Positions 20,181-29,993 of a stretch of 64,000 bases of DNA are shown here, piece after piece. The notes under the pieces are model-generated. The model saw only the letters and a list, made by a program, of their open reading frames with translations. It was not told the origin of the DNA and did no database searches. This DNA is from Streptomyces sp. GKU 895 (GTDB lineage: Bacteria; Actinomycetota; Actinomycetes; Streptomycetales; Streptomycetaceae). Both the position numbers and the translations under genes were made by a program. Numbering within the stretch: the first letter of the stretch is position 1; each line of letters opens with the position of its first letter. The stretch is from contig MWJO01000010.1 of the NCBI GenBank assembly GCA_002027195.1, positions 62,001-126,000 of the forward strand. The letters are read 5' to 3'.

Positions 20181-21848
20181 ATGACCGAGCAGCAGCTGCC
20201 CTCCTGGGCCGACCCGTCCGTCTCCCCCGCCGAGCTCGACCCGCAGGGCCTGTCGCGGCGCGGACTCCTGCGCCGTGCGGGCCTGTTCGGCGCCGCCTTC
20301 GCCCTCGGTGGAGCGACCGTACCCGCCGCGGCCGCGGAACAGCGCCTCGGCGGCCACGACCCGCATCTCGCCTACCTCGTCGGCGACCACCACGTCCACT
20401 CCGTGTACAGCCACGACGCCAAGTACACGTTCTCCCAGCAGGCGCGGGCCGCCGCCAAGTACGGCCTCGACTGGATGGTGTTCAACGAGCACTCCAACTT
20501 CGGCCACGCCAACTACGGGGCCAAGCTGGAGCACGCCGAGATCGTCAAGGCCCGTGCGGAGAACCCGCGTCAGCTGATCTTCCAGGGTCTGGAGTGGTAC
20601 ATCCCGGCCGCCGAGCACTGCACGGTCTTCGCCGCGCCCGGCCCGCACGAGACCGACCTGCTCACCCAGTTCGAGCTCGCCTACGACGGCAAGCTGCTCG
20701 GCTACACCGAGGGCTCGGGCGGCGCGACCGACACCGCCCGCAACGAGGCCCACGCCGTCAAGGCCATCAAGTGGCTGGCGGAACAACGCCGCTCGGGATA
20801 CGTCGACGACGTCCTCGTCCTCGCCAACCACCCCCTCCGCCTCGGCATCGACTCCCCGCACGAGATGCGCAACTGGCGGGACGCGGCCCCCGAGATCATG
20901 ATCGGCATGGAGGGCGCACCGGGCGCCCAGGGCGCGGCGATCCCCGGCTGGCGCGGCGCGACGTCGATCCGGGGCGAGTACGAGAACAAGCCGACCGCCC
21001 AGTCCTGGGCGGGCTACCCGGCGGACGCCTACCTCACCTACGGCGGCTTCGACTGGGCGACGGCGACGGTCGGCGGCCTGTGGGACGCGCTGCTCGCCGA
21101 GGGCAGGCTGTTCACGATCACCACCAACTCCGACAACCACCGCACGGTCTTCGACACCTGGAAGAACGGCGACTGGCCCGCCGGCCAGAACTTCGACAAC
21201 ACCGGCAAGCTGCCCGACCCGGTGAACACCGACGTCGCACAGCCCGGCAGCGACTTCTGGCCCGGCGAGTTCAGCCGCACCCACGTCGGCGTCACCCGCT
21301 ACGGCTACCGGGCGGTGATGGCGGGCCTGCGCGCGGGCCGCGTCTGGCTGGACCACGGCCATCTGCTCGACGGCCTCGACGTCCGCCTGAAGCGGGACTG
21401 CGACGCGGGCCGGGGCGTCACGCTCGGCGGCCGGCTGCGCGTCCGCAAGGGCGAGCGGATCAGCCTGTACGTGACGGTCACGACCGCGTCCCGCCCCAAC
21501 CCCCAGGGAGTCCTGCCGGAGTTGGCGCACGTGGACGTGATCCGGGGCGCGGTGCGCGGCCCGGTGACCGACCGGGACTCCTGGCGGGCCCCCGACACCA
21601 AGGTCGTACGGACGATGGACGTGAGCGGCCGGAAGGGGACGTACACCCTGCGCATCCCGCTGACCGCCGGGGACGAGTCCTTCTACGTCCGGCTGCGCGG
21701 CAGCGACGGCAACCGCCATGGTGCGGGCTACCTCGGCGCCTCCGTCGACCCCAACGGTCCGATCCCGCACCCGCCCGGGGACGGTGACCCGTGGGCGGAT
21801 ACGTGGTTCTATTCGAACCCCATCTTCGTCGACGTGACGGGTGCCTGA
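20181..21848 (+). CDS. Tat-exported PHP-domain phosphoesterase
   Basis: A 555-residue protein with a Tat signal (SRRGLLRRAGLFG) and a mature PHP domain starting at VGDHHVHSVYSHD, where the H-x-H pair binds metal. Further PHP-like ligands are in FNEHSNFGH, VLANHPLRLG and TTNSDNHRT. PHP enzymes hydrolyse phosphoesters in a tri-metal site. The C-terminal part is beta-rich. Downstream of another exported phosphoesterase by 22 bp, it reinforces the view that a phosphorylated extracellular compound is processed. The ATG at 20181 is close to GAGGATCACG. The next gene overlaps its stop. Confidence 0.82.
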   Translation: MTEQQLPSWADPSVSPAELDPQGLSRRGLLRRAGLFGAAFALGGATVPAAAAEQRLGGHDPHLAYLVGDHHVHSVYSHDAKYTFSQQARAAAKYGLDWMVFNEHSNFGHANYGAKLEHAEIVKARAENPRQLIFQGLEWYIPAAEHCTVFAAPGPHETDLLTQFELAYDGKLLGYTEGSGGATDTARNEAHAVKAIKWLAEQRRSGYVDDVLVLANHPLRLGIDSPHEMRNWRDAAPEIMIGMEGAPGAQGAAIPGWRGATSIRGEYENKPTAQSWAGYPADAYLTYGGFDWATATVGGLWDALLAEGRLFTITTNSDNHRTVFDTWKNGDWPAGQNFDNTGKLPDPVNTDVAQPGSDFWPGEFSRTHVGVTRYGYRAVMAGLRAGRVWLDHGHLLDGLDVRLKRDCDAGRGVTLGGRLRVRKGERISLYVTVTTASRPNPQGVLPELAHVDVIRGAVRGPVTDRDSWRAPDTKVVRTMDVSGRKGTYTLRIPLTAGDESFYVRLRGSDGNRHGAGYLGASVDPNGPIPHPPGDGDPWADTWFYSNPIFVDVTGA

Positions 21849-22699
21849 TGAGACGTCATCTCACTGTCCTGGGCTGCTTATTCGGTGCCGCCGTGCTGGG
21901 CACGGGCCCGGCATCGGCGACCGGGGAGCCGGCTTGGGCCGAGACCGGTACGACGTACACCGACACGCTCGGCGGCGGGCAGGGGCTCGCCGCCCGGGCG
22001 GACGGCACCCTGCTGCACCGCGGACTGGCCGACATCCCGCTGTCCCTGCGCGTCAAGGGCTGGAACCACGTCGGCGACCCGGACATCGCGCACGGCTATG
22101 TCTTCGACGCCTACCAGGGCCCGGACACCGGCACGTCGAAGATGTTCGCGGTGACGACGCCGGCCGGGAAGCGCTTCGAATACGTCCATCGCCTCAACCC
22201 CGGCGAGAAGATCAACAACTCCTTCGCGGCCGTGTCACCGGACGGCCAGTGGCTGGTGTCGGGCGAGTGGGGCGACCAGAACAGACTCCAGGTCTTCCCG
22301 ACACCGGTGTTGAATGCGGCGACCCCACCCACGGGCGGCGCACTGGCGGAGGCGTGGCAGATCACTCTCGACAAGCCGGTACGCGACATCCAGGGCTGCG
22401 ACTTCGTGACGGACACCCGCCTGCTCTGCGCCTCGAACGACGCCACGGGCACCCTGTTCCCGGAGATCCGCCCCCTCCTCCAGGTGGACCTGCCCCGCAA
22501 ACTGGACGGGCAGCCGGTCACAGGCACGGTGAAGAGCCTGTTCGCTCTGCCCCAGCGCAGCCTCTGCACGGACGGCACCTTCGAGGCGGAGGGCATCGAC
22601 TACGACACGCACACCGGCACGCTCCGAGCGGAGGTGATCCCGCCGGGGGTGTGCGCGGTGGCGACGGCCGTGTACTCGTACCGCCAGGTCACAGGCTGA
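21848..22699 (+). CDS. Secreted protein of unknown function
   Basis: A 283-residue protein. A signal peptide (MRRHLTVLGCLFGAAVLG to ASA) is followed by a beta-rich domain with repeated strand-like blocks such as GYVFDAYQG, FAAVSPDGQWLVSGEWG and QGCDFVTDTRLLCASND. The SPDGQWLVSGE block resembles a beta-propeller blade. No catalytic motif is recognised. Four cysteines in the mature part could form disulfides. The ATG at 21848 overlaps the PHP gene's TGA by one base, so it is probably co-expressed with the two exported phosphoesterases. It is the last gene of the rightward run. Confidence 0.7.
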   Translation: MRRHLTVLGCLFGAAVLGTGPASATGEPAWAETGTTYTDTLGGGQGLAARADGTLLHRGLADIPLSLRVKGWNHVGDPDIAHGYVFDAYQGPDTGTSKMFAVTTPAGKRFEYVHRLNPGEKINNSFAAVSPDGQWLVSGEWGDQNRLQVFPTPVLNAATPPTGGALAEAWQITLDKPVRDIQGCDFVTDTRLLCASNDATGTLFPEIRPLLQVDLPRKLDGQPVTGTVKSLFALPQRSLCTDGTFEAEGIDYDTHTGTLRAEVIPPGVCAVATAVYSYRQVTG

Positions 22700-22745
22700 T
22701 CGGAGCGGAGCACCGGCGGCCTCGCGAGCGGCGGGGAGAGGTACC

Positions 22746-23576
22746 GTGGGCCGCGTGACCACGGAAGAGTCGCTGCGGCCCCAGTCCCTCATGCTCACGT
22801 TCCTGGGCGACCAGGTGCTCGGGCGTGACGTCTGCGTGTACTCCGGCAGCGTCATCGATGTGTTCGCCCGCGTGGGCGTCGGCGAACAGGCGACCCGCTC
22901 CACCCTCACACGCATGGTGAACCGCGGCCTGCTGCGCCGCCAGCGCGAAGGCCGCCGCATGTACTTCGGCCTGACCGAACACTCGGAGGCGGTCCTGCGG
23001 GACGGCGAGCGCCGCATCTGGCAGACCGGCGCGGTGAACCGCCACTGGGACGGCACCTGGACCCTCCTCGGCTTCTCCCTCCCCGAGTCCTGGCAACGCC
23101 AACGCCACGACCTGCGCTCCAAACTCACCTGGTCCGGCTTCGGCCCCTTGTTCAGCGGCCTGTGGATCGCCCCCGGCGAGGTCGACGTCGCCGACCTCGT
23201 GGGCGAGCTGGGCCTGTCCGCCCACGTCAAGGTCTTCCGCGCCCACGCCGACGCGGGCATGGACATCGGCGCGATGATCGAGGAGACCTGGGAACTGCCC
23301 GAACTGGCGGCGCGGTACGAGGCGTTCGTAGAACGCTGGCAGCCGTGGGAGTCCCGGGCACCGGAGGCCGACGACGCGCTGGCGCAGCGGTTGCTGTTGC
23401 AGGCGGAGTGGCTGCGGGTGATCCGCCGCGACCCGCGCCTGCCGGTGAGGCATCTGCCGGACGACTGGCCGGCGGAGGGGGCGGAGAAGACGTTTCGGGG
23501 GGTGCATGAGCGGTTGACACCGCTGGCCAGGGAGGCGGCGCGCCGCGCCATCGAGGTGGTCCCCGTCCACGAGTGA
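22746..23576 (+). CDS. PaaX-family transcriptional regulator
   Basis: A 276-residue regulator. The N-terminal winged helix (QSLMLTFLGDQVLGRDVCVYSG, then QATRSTLTRMVNRGLLRRQREGR) and central domain (WTLLGFSLPESWQRQRHDLRSKLTWSGFGPL) match PaaX. This GntR-like group represses phenylacetate genes in Proteobacteria through an acyl-CoA inducer. No phenylacetate genes lie next to it, so its target is unknown. GTG 22746 follows GAGAGG. GTG 22755 is also possible. The start lies 46 bp after the preceding secreted-protein gene. Confidence 0.85.
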   Translation: MGRVTTEESLRPQSLMLTFLGDQVLGRDVCVYSGSVIDVFARVGVGEQATRSTLTRMVNRGLLRRQREGRRMYFGLTEHSEAVLRDGERRIWQTGAVNRHWDGTWTLLGFSLPESWQRQRHDLRSKLTWSGFGPLFSGLWIAPGEVDVADLVGELGLSAHVKVFRAHADAGMDIGAMIEETWELPELAARYEAFVERWQPWESRAPEADDALAQRLLLQAEWLRVIRRDPRLPVRHLPDDWPAEGAEKTFRGVHERLTPLAREAARRAIEVVPVHE

Positions 23577-23713
23577 CGCGGCCTGCCGCGAGGCGGCTCT
23601 TCACAATGTCGCAAAAACCTCGTGTCCCGGGATGATCTGGGCTTCACTGGGGAATGGCCGTTGCACAACAACAAGGCATACCGCAGTTGACGGGGGCTTC
23701 GAGGAGGCCGCGG

Positions 23714-24607
23714 ATGCGCAAAGAGGTGTATGCGGAGGACGGGCGGCGATTAGCGGTCGAGGTGTCGGGCGATCTCGCCGGTTCGCCGGTGTTTCTCCTG
23801 CACGGCACGCCCGGCAGCCGGCTCGGCCCCGCGCCCCGGCCGATGCGGCTCTACCACCAGCAGGTGCGGCTGATCACCTACGACCGCCCCGGTTACGGCG
23901 CCTCCGACCGGCTCCCCGGCCGCCAGGTCTCCCACGTCTCCGCCGATGTCGCGGCCATCGCGGACGCCCTCGGAATCGAACGCTTCGCCGTGGTCGGCCG
24001 CTCCGGCGGTGGGCCCCATGCCCTGGCCTGCGCCGCGCTGCTGCCCGACCGGGTGACCCGGGTCGCGGTCCTGGTGAGCCTGGCGCCGTGCGACGCCGAC
24101 GGGCTGGACTGGTTCGCCGGGATGACCGCGTCCAACACCAGCGAGTACACCAAGGCCCTGGCCGGACCCGATCAGCTGGCGGCCAGTCTGCACGAGCGAT
24201 CGGTCGGCATCCGCGCCGATCCGCGCCGGCTCCTCGCCGAGCTGCGCTGGGAGCTGACCGAATCCGATCTGCAGGTGGTCGCAGACGCCGGCATCCGCGC
24301 CATGCTGGTGCGCAACTACCGGGAGGCACTGAGCGTTTCGGCCGACGGGTGGATCGACGACGCGCTGTCCTTCTGCACCCCCTGGGGCTTCGCCCTGGAC
24401 GACATCTCGGTGCCCGTGCTGTTGTGGCACGGAGAACAGGACATGTTCTCGCCGGCCAGCCACACTCGCTGGCTGGCCGAACACATCCCCAGGGGCCGCG
24501 CCTTCCTCCACCCGAGGGAAGCCCACTTCGCCTCGCTGCGGGTGCTGCCGACCGTCATGACCTGGCTCCTGGGCGGCCGGGCCCGGCTGGCGACCCACCG
24601 CTCCTGA
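23714..24607 (+). CDS. Alpha/beta hydrolase
   Basis: A 297-residue alpha/beta hydrolase. The oxyanion loop is HGTPGSR, the nucleophile elbow GRSGGG (Ser), the acid Asp lies in WHGEQDMFSP, and the His in PREAHFAS, giving a complete triad. The GTPGS signature groups it with haloperoxidase/epoxide hydrolase-like proteins; the substrate is unknown. ATG 23714 is chosen because GAGGAGG is 6 nt upstream. A frame extension to ATG 23654 lacks this support. It is convergent with the fxs operon, with an 11-bp gap between stops and no clear terminator. Confidence 0.85.
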   Translation: MRKEVYAEDGRRLAVEVSGDLAGSPVFLLHGTPGSRLGPAPRPMRLYHQQVRLITYDRPGYGASDRLPGRQVSHVSADVAAIADALGIERFAVVGRSGGGPHALACAALLPDRVTRVAVLVSLAPCDADGLDWFAGMTASNTSEYTKALAGPDQLAASLHERSVGIRADPRRLLAELRWELTESDLQVVADAGIRAMLVRNYREALSVSADGWIDDALSFCTPWGFALDDISVPVLLWHGEQDMFSPASHTRWLAEHIPRGRAFLHPREAHFASLRVLPTVMTWLLGGRARLATHRS

Positions 24608-24618
24608 GGAGAGGCCGC

Positions 24619-27600
24619 TCAGACCGGCAGGGGTTCCAGGTCCCGGTGGATGCGCTTGCCCTCGCGCACGCTCACCGTGTGCGGATGGTCCTCCCCCAGC
24701 AGCCGCGTGAGATCGGCATGGGCCCTCTCCCTGAGCTGGTCCGCCTCCGGGAGCCGGTCCAGTGCGCGCAGTGTCACCGCCAGGTTGGCGCGGGCCACGA
24801 TGGTGTCGGGGTGATCCACCTCCAGGGCCCCCTGGAACCCGGCCACCGCCATCCGCTCGAGCTTCTCGGCCTCGTGCAGTTCACCCAGTTCGGCCTGGAT
24901 GTTGGCGAGGTTCACCGCACAGGCCAGGGTGTAGGGGTGGCGGTCGCCCAGTACCTCACGCAGGGTGGCGAAGTTCTGTTCCATCAACGTGCGCGCCGGG
25001 ATCGTCTCCCTGCATCCGCGCAGGAAGATCCCGAGGTTGTTGATCGCGGCCAGCGTGGACGGATGCCGCTCGCCGGGTGCTGTCTGGTACTGGCGTACGG
25101 TGTCCTGCGCCAGCGCGAGCGCCTCGTCACGGGACCCGATGGCGTACAGGTCCGTCGCGTAGTTCAGGGTGCAGTCGAGCACGTCCGGGGTCGTCTGTGC
25201 GGTGCCTCGCAGCCGGTAGTGGTCGCGGGTCTGCCGGGTCAGGTCCCGCCCCTCCTCGACCCGTCCGGCCTTGCGGAGCGACACCGCGAGGCTCTTGGCG
25301 GTACGCAGGGTGTCGGGGTGGGAGTCGCCGAACCTGCGGAGGTACGACTCGTAGCCGGTGCTCAGGAGCGCGATCGAGTCCCGGTACTCGCCGAGTTCGC
25401 GCAGGTCCCGGCCCAGGTTGGTGACGCTGCTCAGCGTGGCCGGATGGTCGGCGCCCAGGTCGTTGCGACGGCGGTCGTAGATCTCCTGGTCCACGTCGCG
25501 GGCCTCGGCGTAGCGGCCGAGCTGGCGCAGGCACAGGGCACGGTTGTTCTTGGCACTGAGAGTGCGGGGGTGATCTTCTCCGAGGGTCTCCAGGAAGCCC
25601 GAATGCGCCTCCGTCGCCATCGCCAGGGCGTCGTCGAAGCGGCCGACGCTGCCGAGGTCGATCGCGAGCGCGCTGGCCGTCATGAGGATGTGCGGATGCC
25701 CCGGGGCCAGCAGAGCGCGTTGGCGGTCTAGGGTCTCGGAGCCCAGCTCCTCCGCCTCCACGTACTTGCCCATGGTCCGCAGCACGTTCCCGATGTGGAA
25801 CCGCAGATGGAGCAGTTGCGCCTCCAGGTTGTCGGCGTTGCGCTGCGCCAGCACGAGCTCGTCCCGCGAGCCGGTGGCCTCGCCGCTCTTCGCGATCGTC
25901 CGTTCCAACTGCACGACGCCTGCCCGGCGCTTCGCGAGCTGCCGCGTCCACAGTGCCTGCAGTTCCTCGCCGAGCGAGAACGCCGAGATCAGGTCACCGC
26001 GTCGCCACAGATAGCGCAGGCGGTCGATGAGCAGCTGTCGCGTCTCGGTCTCGTCGCACGTACTCGCCTCGGAGGCCTCCAGGTGCGGCCAGATCGCCGC
26101 GAAGTCGGCCTGGTTCGACGGGTCGTCGATCGGTTCCTCGCCCGAGGGCCGCGCCCCGGCCAGGATGCGGTGGACGACGTGCTGGGCCTCTTCCTGTTCC
26201 TTCGCGCTGAGCTGGGAGCGGATGACGGCCTGAACCAGCCGGTGCACCTGGATCGACTCCGTGGCCCGGTCGACCTTGGCCAGCGCGAACCGGCCGATCT
26301 CCCGGATCACCTGGCCGAGAACCATCTTCTCCTGCAGGGTGGGGTCCTCGCTGGCGAGGACGCGGATCATCTCGTCGCCGTAGAGCAGCTTCAGTGAAAT
26401 GGGTTCGGCCGCGAAGAAGGCGCACAGTTGCAGCAGTCGTACGGCTGCCGGTGAACGCTGCTTGAGCCGTTCGATGGAGACGTTCCAGGTCGCCCCGACC
26501 GGCTTCGGGTAGTTGGCGGGCTGGCTCAGGGACAGGACCCGCTCGGCCTGCTGGTCCAGTTCCGCCAGATAGGTGTCGACCGGTGTACCGGTCTCGGCGA
26601 GCCAGGCACCGGCTTGGTCGAGAGCGAGCGGCAGGTCTCCCACCGCGGCGGCGACCCGGTCGGCGTCCTCGTCCGAGAGGTCCGCCGCGCGGCGTCGCAG
26701 ATGCTCGACGCTCTCCTCGCGCAGGAACGGGTCGATCTCGAGGGCCTTGCCGTACTGGAGCCAGGTCTGGTTGCGCGAGGTCACCAGGACATGCCCGCTG
26801 CCTCCGGGGAAGTGCTGGCTGACCTCCTGCGGCTCGTCGGCGTTGTCGAAGACGAGGAGCCAGCGCAGGGTCGGGCTCGACTGCCGCAGATGGTCACGCA
26901 CCTCCTGCGCCACCTGCGCCGCCTCGTCGCCGACCCGCAGATCGAGCCGGCCCGCGAGGGTGGCCAGCGAGGAGACGATGAGCTCGTTCTGCTCGGAGGG
27001 GATCCACCACACCAGGTCGTAGTCGGCGGCGAACCGGTGCACGTACTCCAACGCGATCTGCGTCTTGCCGACGCCGCCCAGCCCGGACAGGGCGTACACC
27101 GGCGAGGCCTCGGCGGAACCGCTGCCGGTGAGGCCGTCCCGCAGCCGCTCCAGCAGCGCGGACCGGCCGGTGAAGGAAGCGTTGCGCGGCGACACGTTCC
27201 AGAACCGTGGCGTGTTGCCCGGGAAGCGGGCATCGGGGGTCACCTCGTCGTCGGGCAGGTCGGCCGGCAGGGACGGCTTGCCCAGTGCCCTCAGCAGGGT
27301 GGACGCGGCGTTCTTCTCGGTGGTGCGGACGAGGTCGACCGAGGCCGACTCGCTGAACGTGGGCGCCAGCCGGAAGTCGCCGACGCGGACCCCGACCACC
27401 TGACGGCGTCCCGTGGGGTCACCGCCGGTGGCGGCCTCCCAGACCTGGCGGGCCCGTCCGGAGCGTTGGTAGGCCGCCGAGACCACGACGACGGTACGGT
27501 CGGCCGGGTTCTCCGCGCCGTCCCCCTCGGCGCCGACGTACTTCGGCATCACCCGGAATCCCGCGCGGGTGAGCAGCGCGGCGATCCACTCGGCCCACAT

Positions 27601-28659
27601 CCGGTCCTCGGAGACATAGCTGAGGTGCAGGTCCGTGGGAAGGTGGGAGCGCGTCCGGGTGAACATCTTGTTGATGCGCCGGCGGTCCTCCTCGTCGATC
27701 GCGGGCAACGAGGTGACGTCCCGGTCGCTGATGACACTGCTGAGCCGTTCGAAGGCCGACAGCAGCGAGGTGGGGTTCGCTCCGGCCGCGTCGCCGAAGG
27801 TGGCCAGTGTCTCCTCGTACCCGTAGTAGGGCCGGTACGGGACCTCCACGGCGCCCCAGTACGCGGTGAGTTCCTCCTCGGTCATGCCGGCGGGAAATCC
27901 GTCGAACTTCGCCCGGGCCAGCGACCGTCCGGCGTCGGCCTTCTCCTTCTCCCCTTCGTCGATGCGCATGGGGACGGGCAGGATGCGGATGCGGCGGCGG
28001 TGGAACCGCTCGTGGATGTCGCGGGCGACGAAGGAGGCGCCGTCGATGCTCTGACCGCTGAGGGTGAAGCAGTCGACGAGGATGTCGGGCAGGTGGGCGG
28101 TGCAGATGTCGGCGATGTCGGACAGGCCGGTGCGGCTGTCGATGAGGACGTAGTCGTAGTTCTCACGCATGTCCTCGCGTAACGCGTCGAAGAACTCGCC
28201 GCCGCCGAGGCGTTCGTAGAAGTTGTCCCAGTCGAAGGTGCTCACGGTCGCCGAGTAGTCGCGGTCCTGCTGGCCGGCGGTCACCAGGTCGAGCGTGCCG
28301 GGCTCGGGGAAGGACCAGTCCAGCGAGACGGCGTGCCGTTGGACGCGCGCGTAGTCGCGGTACCAGTGCGGCGGCCGGTCCTCGGTCGCGCCTTCGCCGA
28401 CCGCGGCCCACGCGTAGTCCTTCAGCAGGTCGATGACGCCGGTGGTGGCGCCGAGGGTCGCCGGGTCGAGAAAGGGGTGGAAGAACCGGTGCAGGCCAGG
28501 GGCTTCCAGGTCCCAGTCCACCGCGAGCACCCGTTTGCCGTTGGCGGCAAGGATCCAGGCGGTGTTGGCGAGGGCCATCGTCCGGCCGGTTCCGCCCTTG
28601 TACGAGTAGAACGTCACGATGCGACCCTGGCGGCCGTTCGGTTCGTCGAGGCTGCTCAT
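24619..28659 (-). CDS. fxsT: FxsT-like protein: MinD ATPase, TIR-like, NB-ARC and TPR domains
   Basis: A 1346-residue multidomain protein. A MinD/ParA-like ATPase comes first, with deviant Walker A KGGTGRT at residues 21-27 and VLIDSRTG near 171. A TIR-like segment (DLHLSYVSEDRMWAEW, about 343-460) follows. The NB-ARC NTPase has Walker A GLGGVGKT at 526-533 and Walker B LVFDNAD near 602. About ten tetratricopeptide repeats of the kinesin-light-chain kind (GxxHPxTL blocks) fill residues 900-1340. This is the layout of FxsT in FxSxx-COOH systems. ATG 28659 follows GAGGAGGAA. It is the last gene of the operon, and probably acts as a signal-sensing STAND-type switch. Function is inferred only. 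Confidence 0.85.
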   Translation of the reverse strand: MSSLDEPNGRQGRIVTFYSYKGGTGRTMALANTAWILAANGKRVLAVDWDLEAPGLHRFFHPFLDPATLGATTGVIDLLKDYAWAAVGEGATEDRPPHWYRDYARVQRHAVSLDWSFPEPGTLDLVTAGQQDRDYSATVSTFDWDNFYERLGGGEFFDALREDMRENYDYVLIDSRTGLSDIADICTAHLPDILVDCFTLSGQSIDGASFVARDIHERFHRRRIRILPVPMRIDEGEKEKADAGRSLARAKFDGFPAGMTEEELTAYWGAVEVPYRPYYGYEETLATFGDAAGANPTSLLSAFERLSSVISDRDVTSLPAIDEEDRRRINKMFTRTRSHLPTDLHLSYVSEDRMWAEWIAALLTRAGFRVMPKYVGAEGDGAENPADRTVVVVSAAYQRSGRARQVWEAATGGDPTGRRQVVGVRVGDFRLAPTFSESASVDLVRTTEKNAASTLLRALGKPSLPADLPDDEVTPDARFPGNTPRFWNVSPRNASFTGRSALLERLRDGLTGSGSAEASPVYALSGLGGVGKTQIALEYVHRFAADYDLVWWIPSEQNELIVSSLATLAGRLDLRVGDEAAQVAQEVRDHLRQSSPTLRWLLVFDNADEPQEVSQHFPGGSGHVLVTSRNQTWLQYGKALEIDPFLREESVEHLRRRAADLSDEDADRVAAAVGDLPLALDQAGAWLAETGTPVDTYLAELDQQAERVLSLSQPANYPKPVGATWNVSIERLKQRSPAAVRLLQLCAFFAAEPISLKLLYGDEMIRVLASEDPTLQEKMVLGQVIREIGRFALAKVDRATESIQVHRLVQAVIRSQLSAKEQEEAQHVVHRILAGARPSGEEPIDDPSNQADFAAIWPHLEASEASTCDETETRQLLIDRLRYLWRRGDLISAFSLGEELQALWTRQLAKRRAGVVQLERTIAKSGEATGSRDELVLAQRNADNLEAQLLHLRFHIGNVLRTMGKYVEAEELGSETLDRQRALLAPGHPHILMTASALAIDLGSVGRFDDALAMATEAHSGFLETLGEDHPRTLSAKNNRALCLRQLGRYAEARDVDQEIYDRRRNDLGADHPATLSSVTNLGRDLRELGEYRDSIALLSTGYESYLRRFGDSHPDTLRTAKSLAVSLRKAGRVEEGRDLTRQTRDHYRLRGTAQTTPDVLDCTLNYATDLYAIGSRDEALALAQDTVRQYQTAPGERHPSTLAAINNLGIFLRGCRETIPARTLMEQNFATLREVLGDRHPYTLACAVNLANIQAELGELHEAEKLERMAVAGFQGALEVDHPDTIVARANLAVTLRALDRLPEADQLRERAHADLTRLLGEDHPHTVSVREGKRIHRDLEPLPV

Positions 28660-28673
28660 CTCGGGCTTCCTCC

Positions 28674-29993
28674 TCAAAGTCCCGGCCGTGCCCAAGTGGG
28701 GGGCGCGCCCGACGGCGGCCCGGCGGCGCCCAGCTTGAAGCGCGGAGTGCTCTCGCCGGGCCGTGCTGTCCCGGCGCTGGAGAGGTACGAGTTCGCCGCC
28801 GCTTCGACCACCTGCGGCAGCAGCGCCCGGAAGGATCCGAGGTCCGGGATGCTCAGGGCACCGGCCCTCCCACCCTGCCGTTGCAGGCTGGTGGCGCGTG
28901 GCAGGGCCTCGTCGACCGCGGCGGCCAGTTCGTGCCGCCCGGCGCCGCTGTCGGGGTCCGCGCTGTTCCACGGCACCACCAGACCGGTCGACGAGCGGTG
29001 TCCGGTGTCCAGTTCCCGCAGCCGCGCACGCTGCTTGGGGTCGCGCAGCACCCAGCGGTCGAGCAGCAGGATCTCAGGACCGTCGACCAGGTCCGCCTCC
29101 TGGTCCAACTCCCGCACGACCACACGGTAGTTGAGGCCCTCAACGATATTGGCGACCAGCGTGACCAGCGGGTAGGCGGACTCAGGGTGATAGGGGTTCC
29201 AGTGCAGTGGTGTCGGCCCGTAGTAGAGCGGGCTGCGTCTCTCCGGCAGCCTGCCCAGGGCGCCGGCGGCCACGGTGATCCGCAGCGTCGGCCCCGCCGA
29301 CAGCGTGGGCGCGGGGGCGAAGGCGTCGTGCGCCCCCTGCAGGTGCGCTTGCGTGCCGGGTTCCACGGCGACGGTCTCACCGACCTCGACGATGCGGCGG
29401 GCCAGATGGAGTACGGCGCGCTGGTAGTCGGCACGGAACGAACTCACCTTCACCAGGCCGTACAGTCCGTACTCCTGGTAGCGCTGCCCCAGTTCGGCGT
29501 GGGTGTACTGCACATTCCGCACGCACAAGGGGAGTTGGTGATCGCGTACCGGAGACCAGAGAGCCGGGACCACCGCGCTCGGCGTACCGGTTCGCCGCTC
29601 GCTCTGGCCTGTGGCCTGCCGACGACTGAACACTGTCCATTCCCTGCCGCACCACGGGCTGATGAAGTAGCGCGGGGAGTACAGCGGCACGAAGACCCGG
29701 CAGGCGGCGAGGGATTCGGCGAGCGCGCTGGGCCAATCGTCACCGGTGCGTATCGACGTGCTGTCCATGAATCCCGCCAGATCGCCCTGTACGGTCGTCA
29801 TTTCCCTTATGTGCGCACACAGATCGCCGTAGAGACGACGGACCCATAAGTTGGGTTCGGACTTGCTCAGGCCGTCCGAGGGGGTGTGGGCGTAACTGAG
29901 AAAGAAGTAGGGCCCTTTGGGCCCTGCCCCCATGGCTTCCGTCGGCACCACGCGATCCCCCGATCCCGCCTCCGTCCCGTGAGGGGCGGACAC
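28674..29993 (-). CDS. fxsC: TIR-like protein FxsC
   Basis: A 439-residue protein with an N-terminal TIR-like domain: YFFLSYAHTPSDG, DSTSIRTGDDWPSALAE and SPRYFISPWCGREW. The last block keeps the Cys-x-x-Glu arrangement (Glu118) of TIR NAD-consuming enzymes. The C-terminal half (about 250-439) contains VVREL...VDGPEILLLDRW and is typical of FxsC, with no known fold. The GTG at 29993 begins directly after the acetyltransferase TGA and lacks a ribosome site, so coupling is likely. ATG 29933, just before GPYFFLSY, is an alternative start. NADase activity has not been shown for this family and is an inference from the conserved residue. Confidence 0.85.
   Translation of the reverse strand: MSAPHGTEAGSGDRVVPTEAMGAGPKGPYFFLSYAHTPSDGLSKSEPNLWVRRLYGDLCAHIREMTTVQGDLAGFMDSTSIRTGDDWPSALAESLAACRVFVPLYSPRYFISPWCGREWTVFSRRQATGQSERRTGTPSAVVPALWSPVRDHQLPLCVRNVQYTHAELGQRYQEYGLYGLVKVSSFRADYQRAVLHLARRIVEVGETVAVEPGTQAHLQGAHDAFAPAPTLSAGPTLRITVAAGALGRLPERRSPLYYGPTPLHWNPYHPESAYPLVTLVANIVEGLNYRVVVRELDQEADLVDGPEILLLDRWVLRDPKQRARLRELDTGHRSSTGLVVPWNSADPDSGAGRHELAAAVDEALPRATSLQRQGGRAGALSIPDLGSFRALLPQVVEAAANSYLSSAGTARPGESTPRFKLGAAGPPSGAPPTWARPGL

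Noticed and set aside
24619..28971. Longer start of the FxsT protein at 28971
   Set aside because: It overlaps fxsC by almost 300 bp, while ATG 28659 has GAGGAGGAA and begins just before the ATPase motif.
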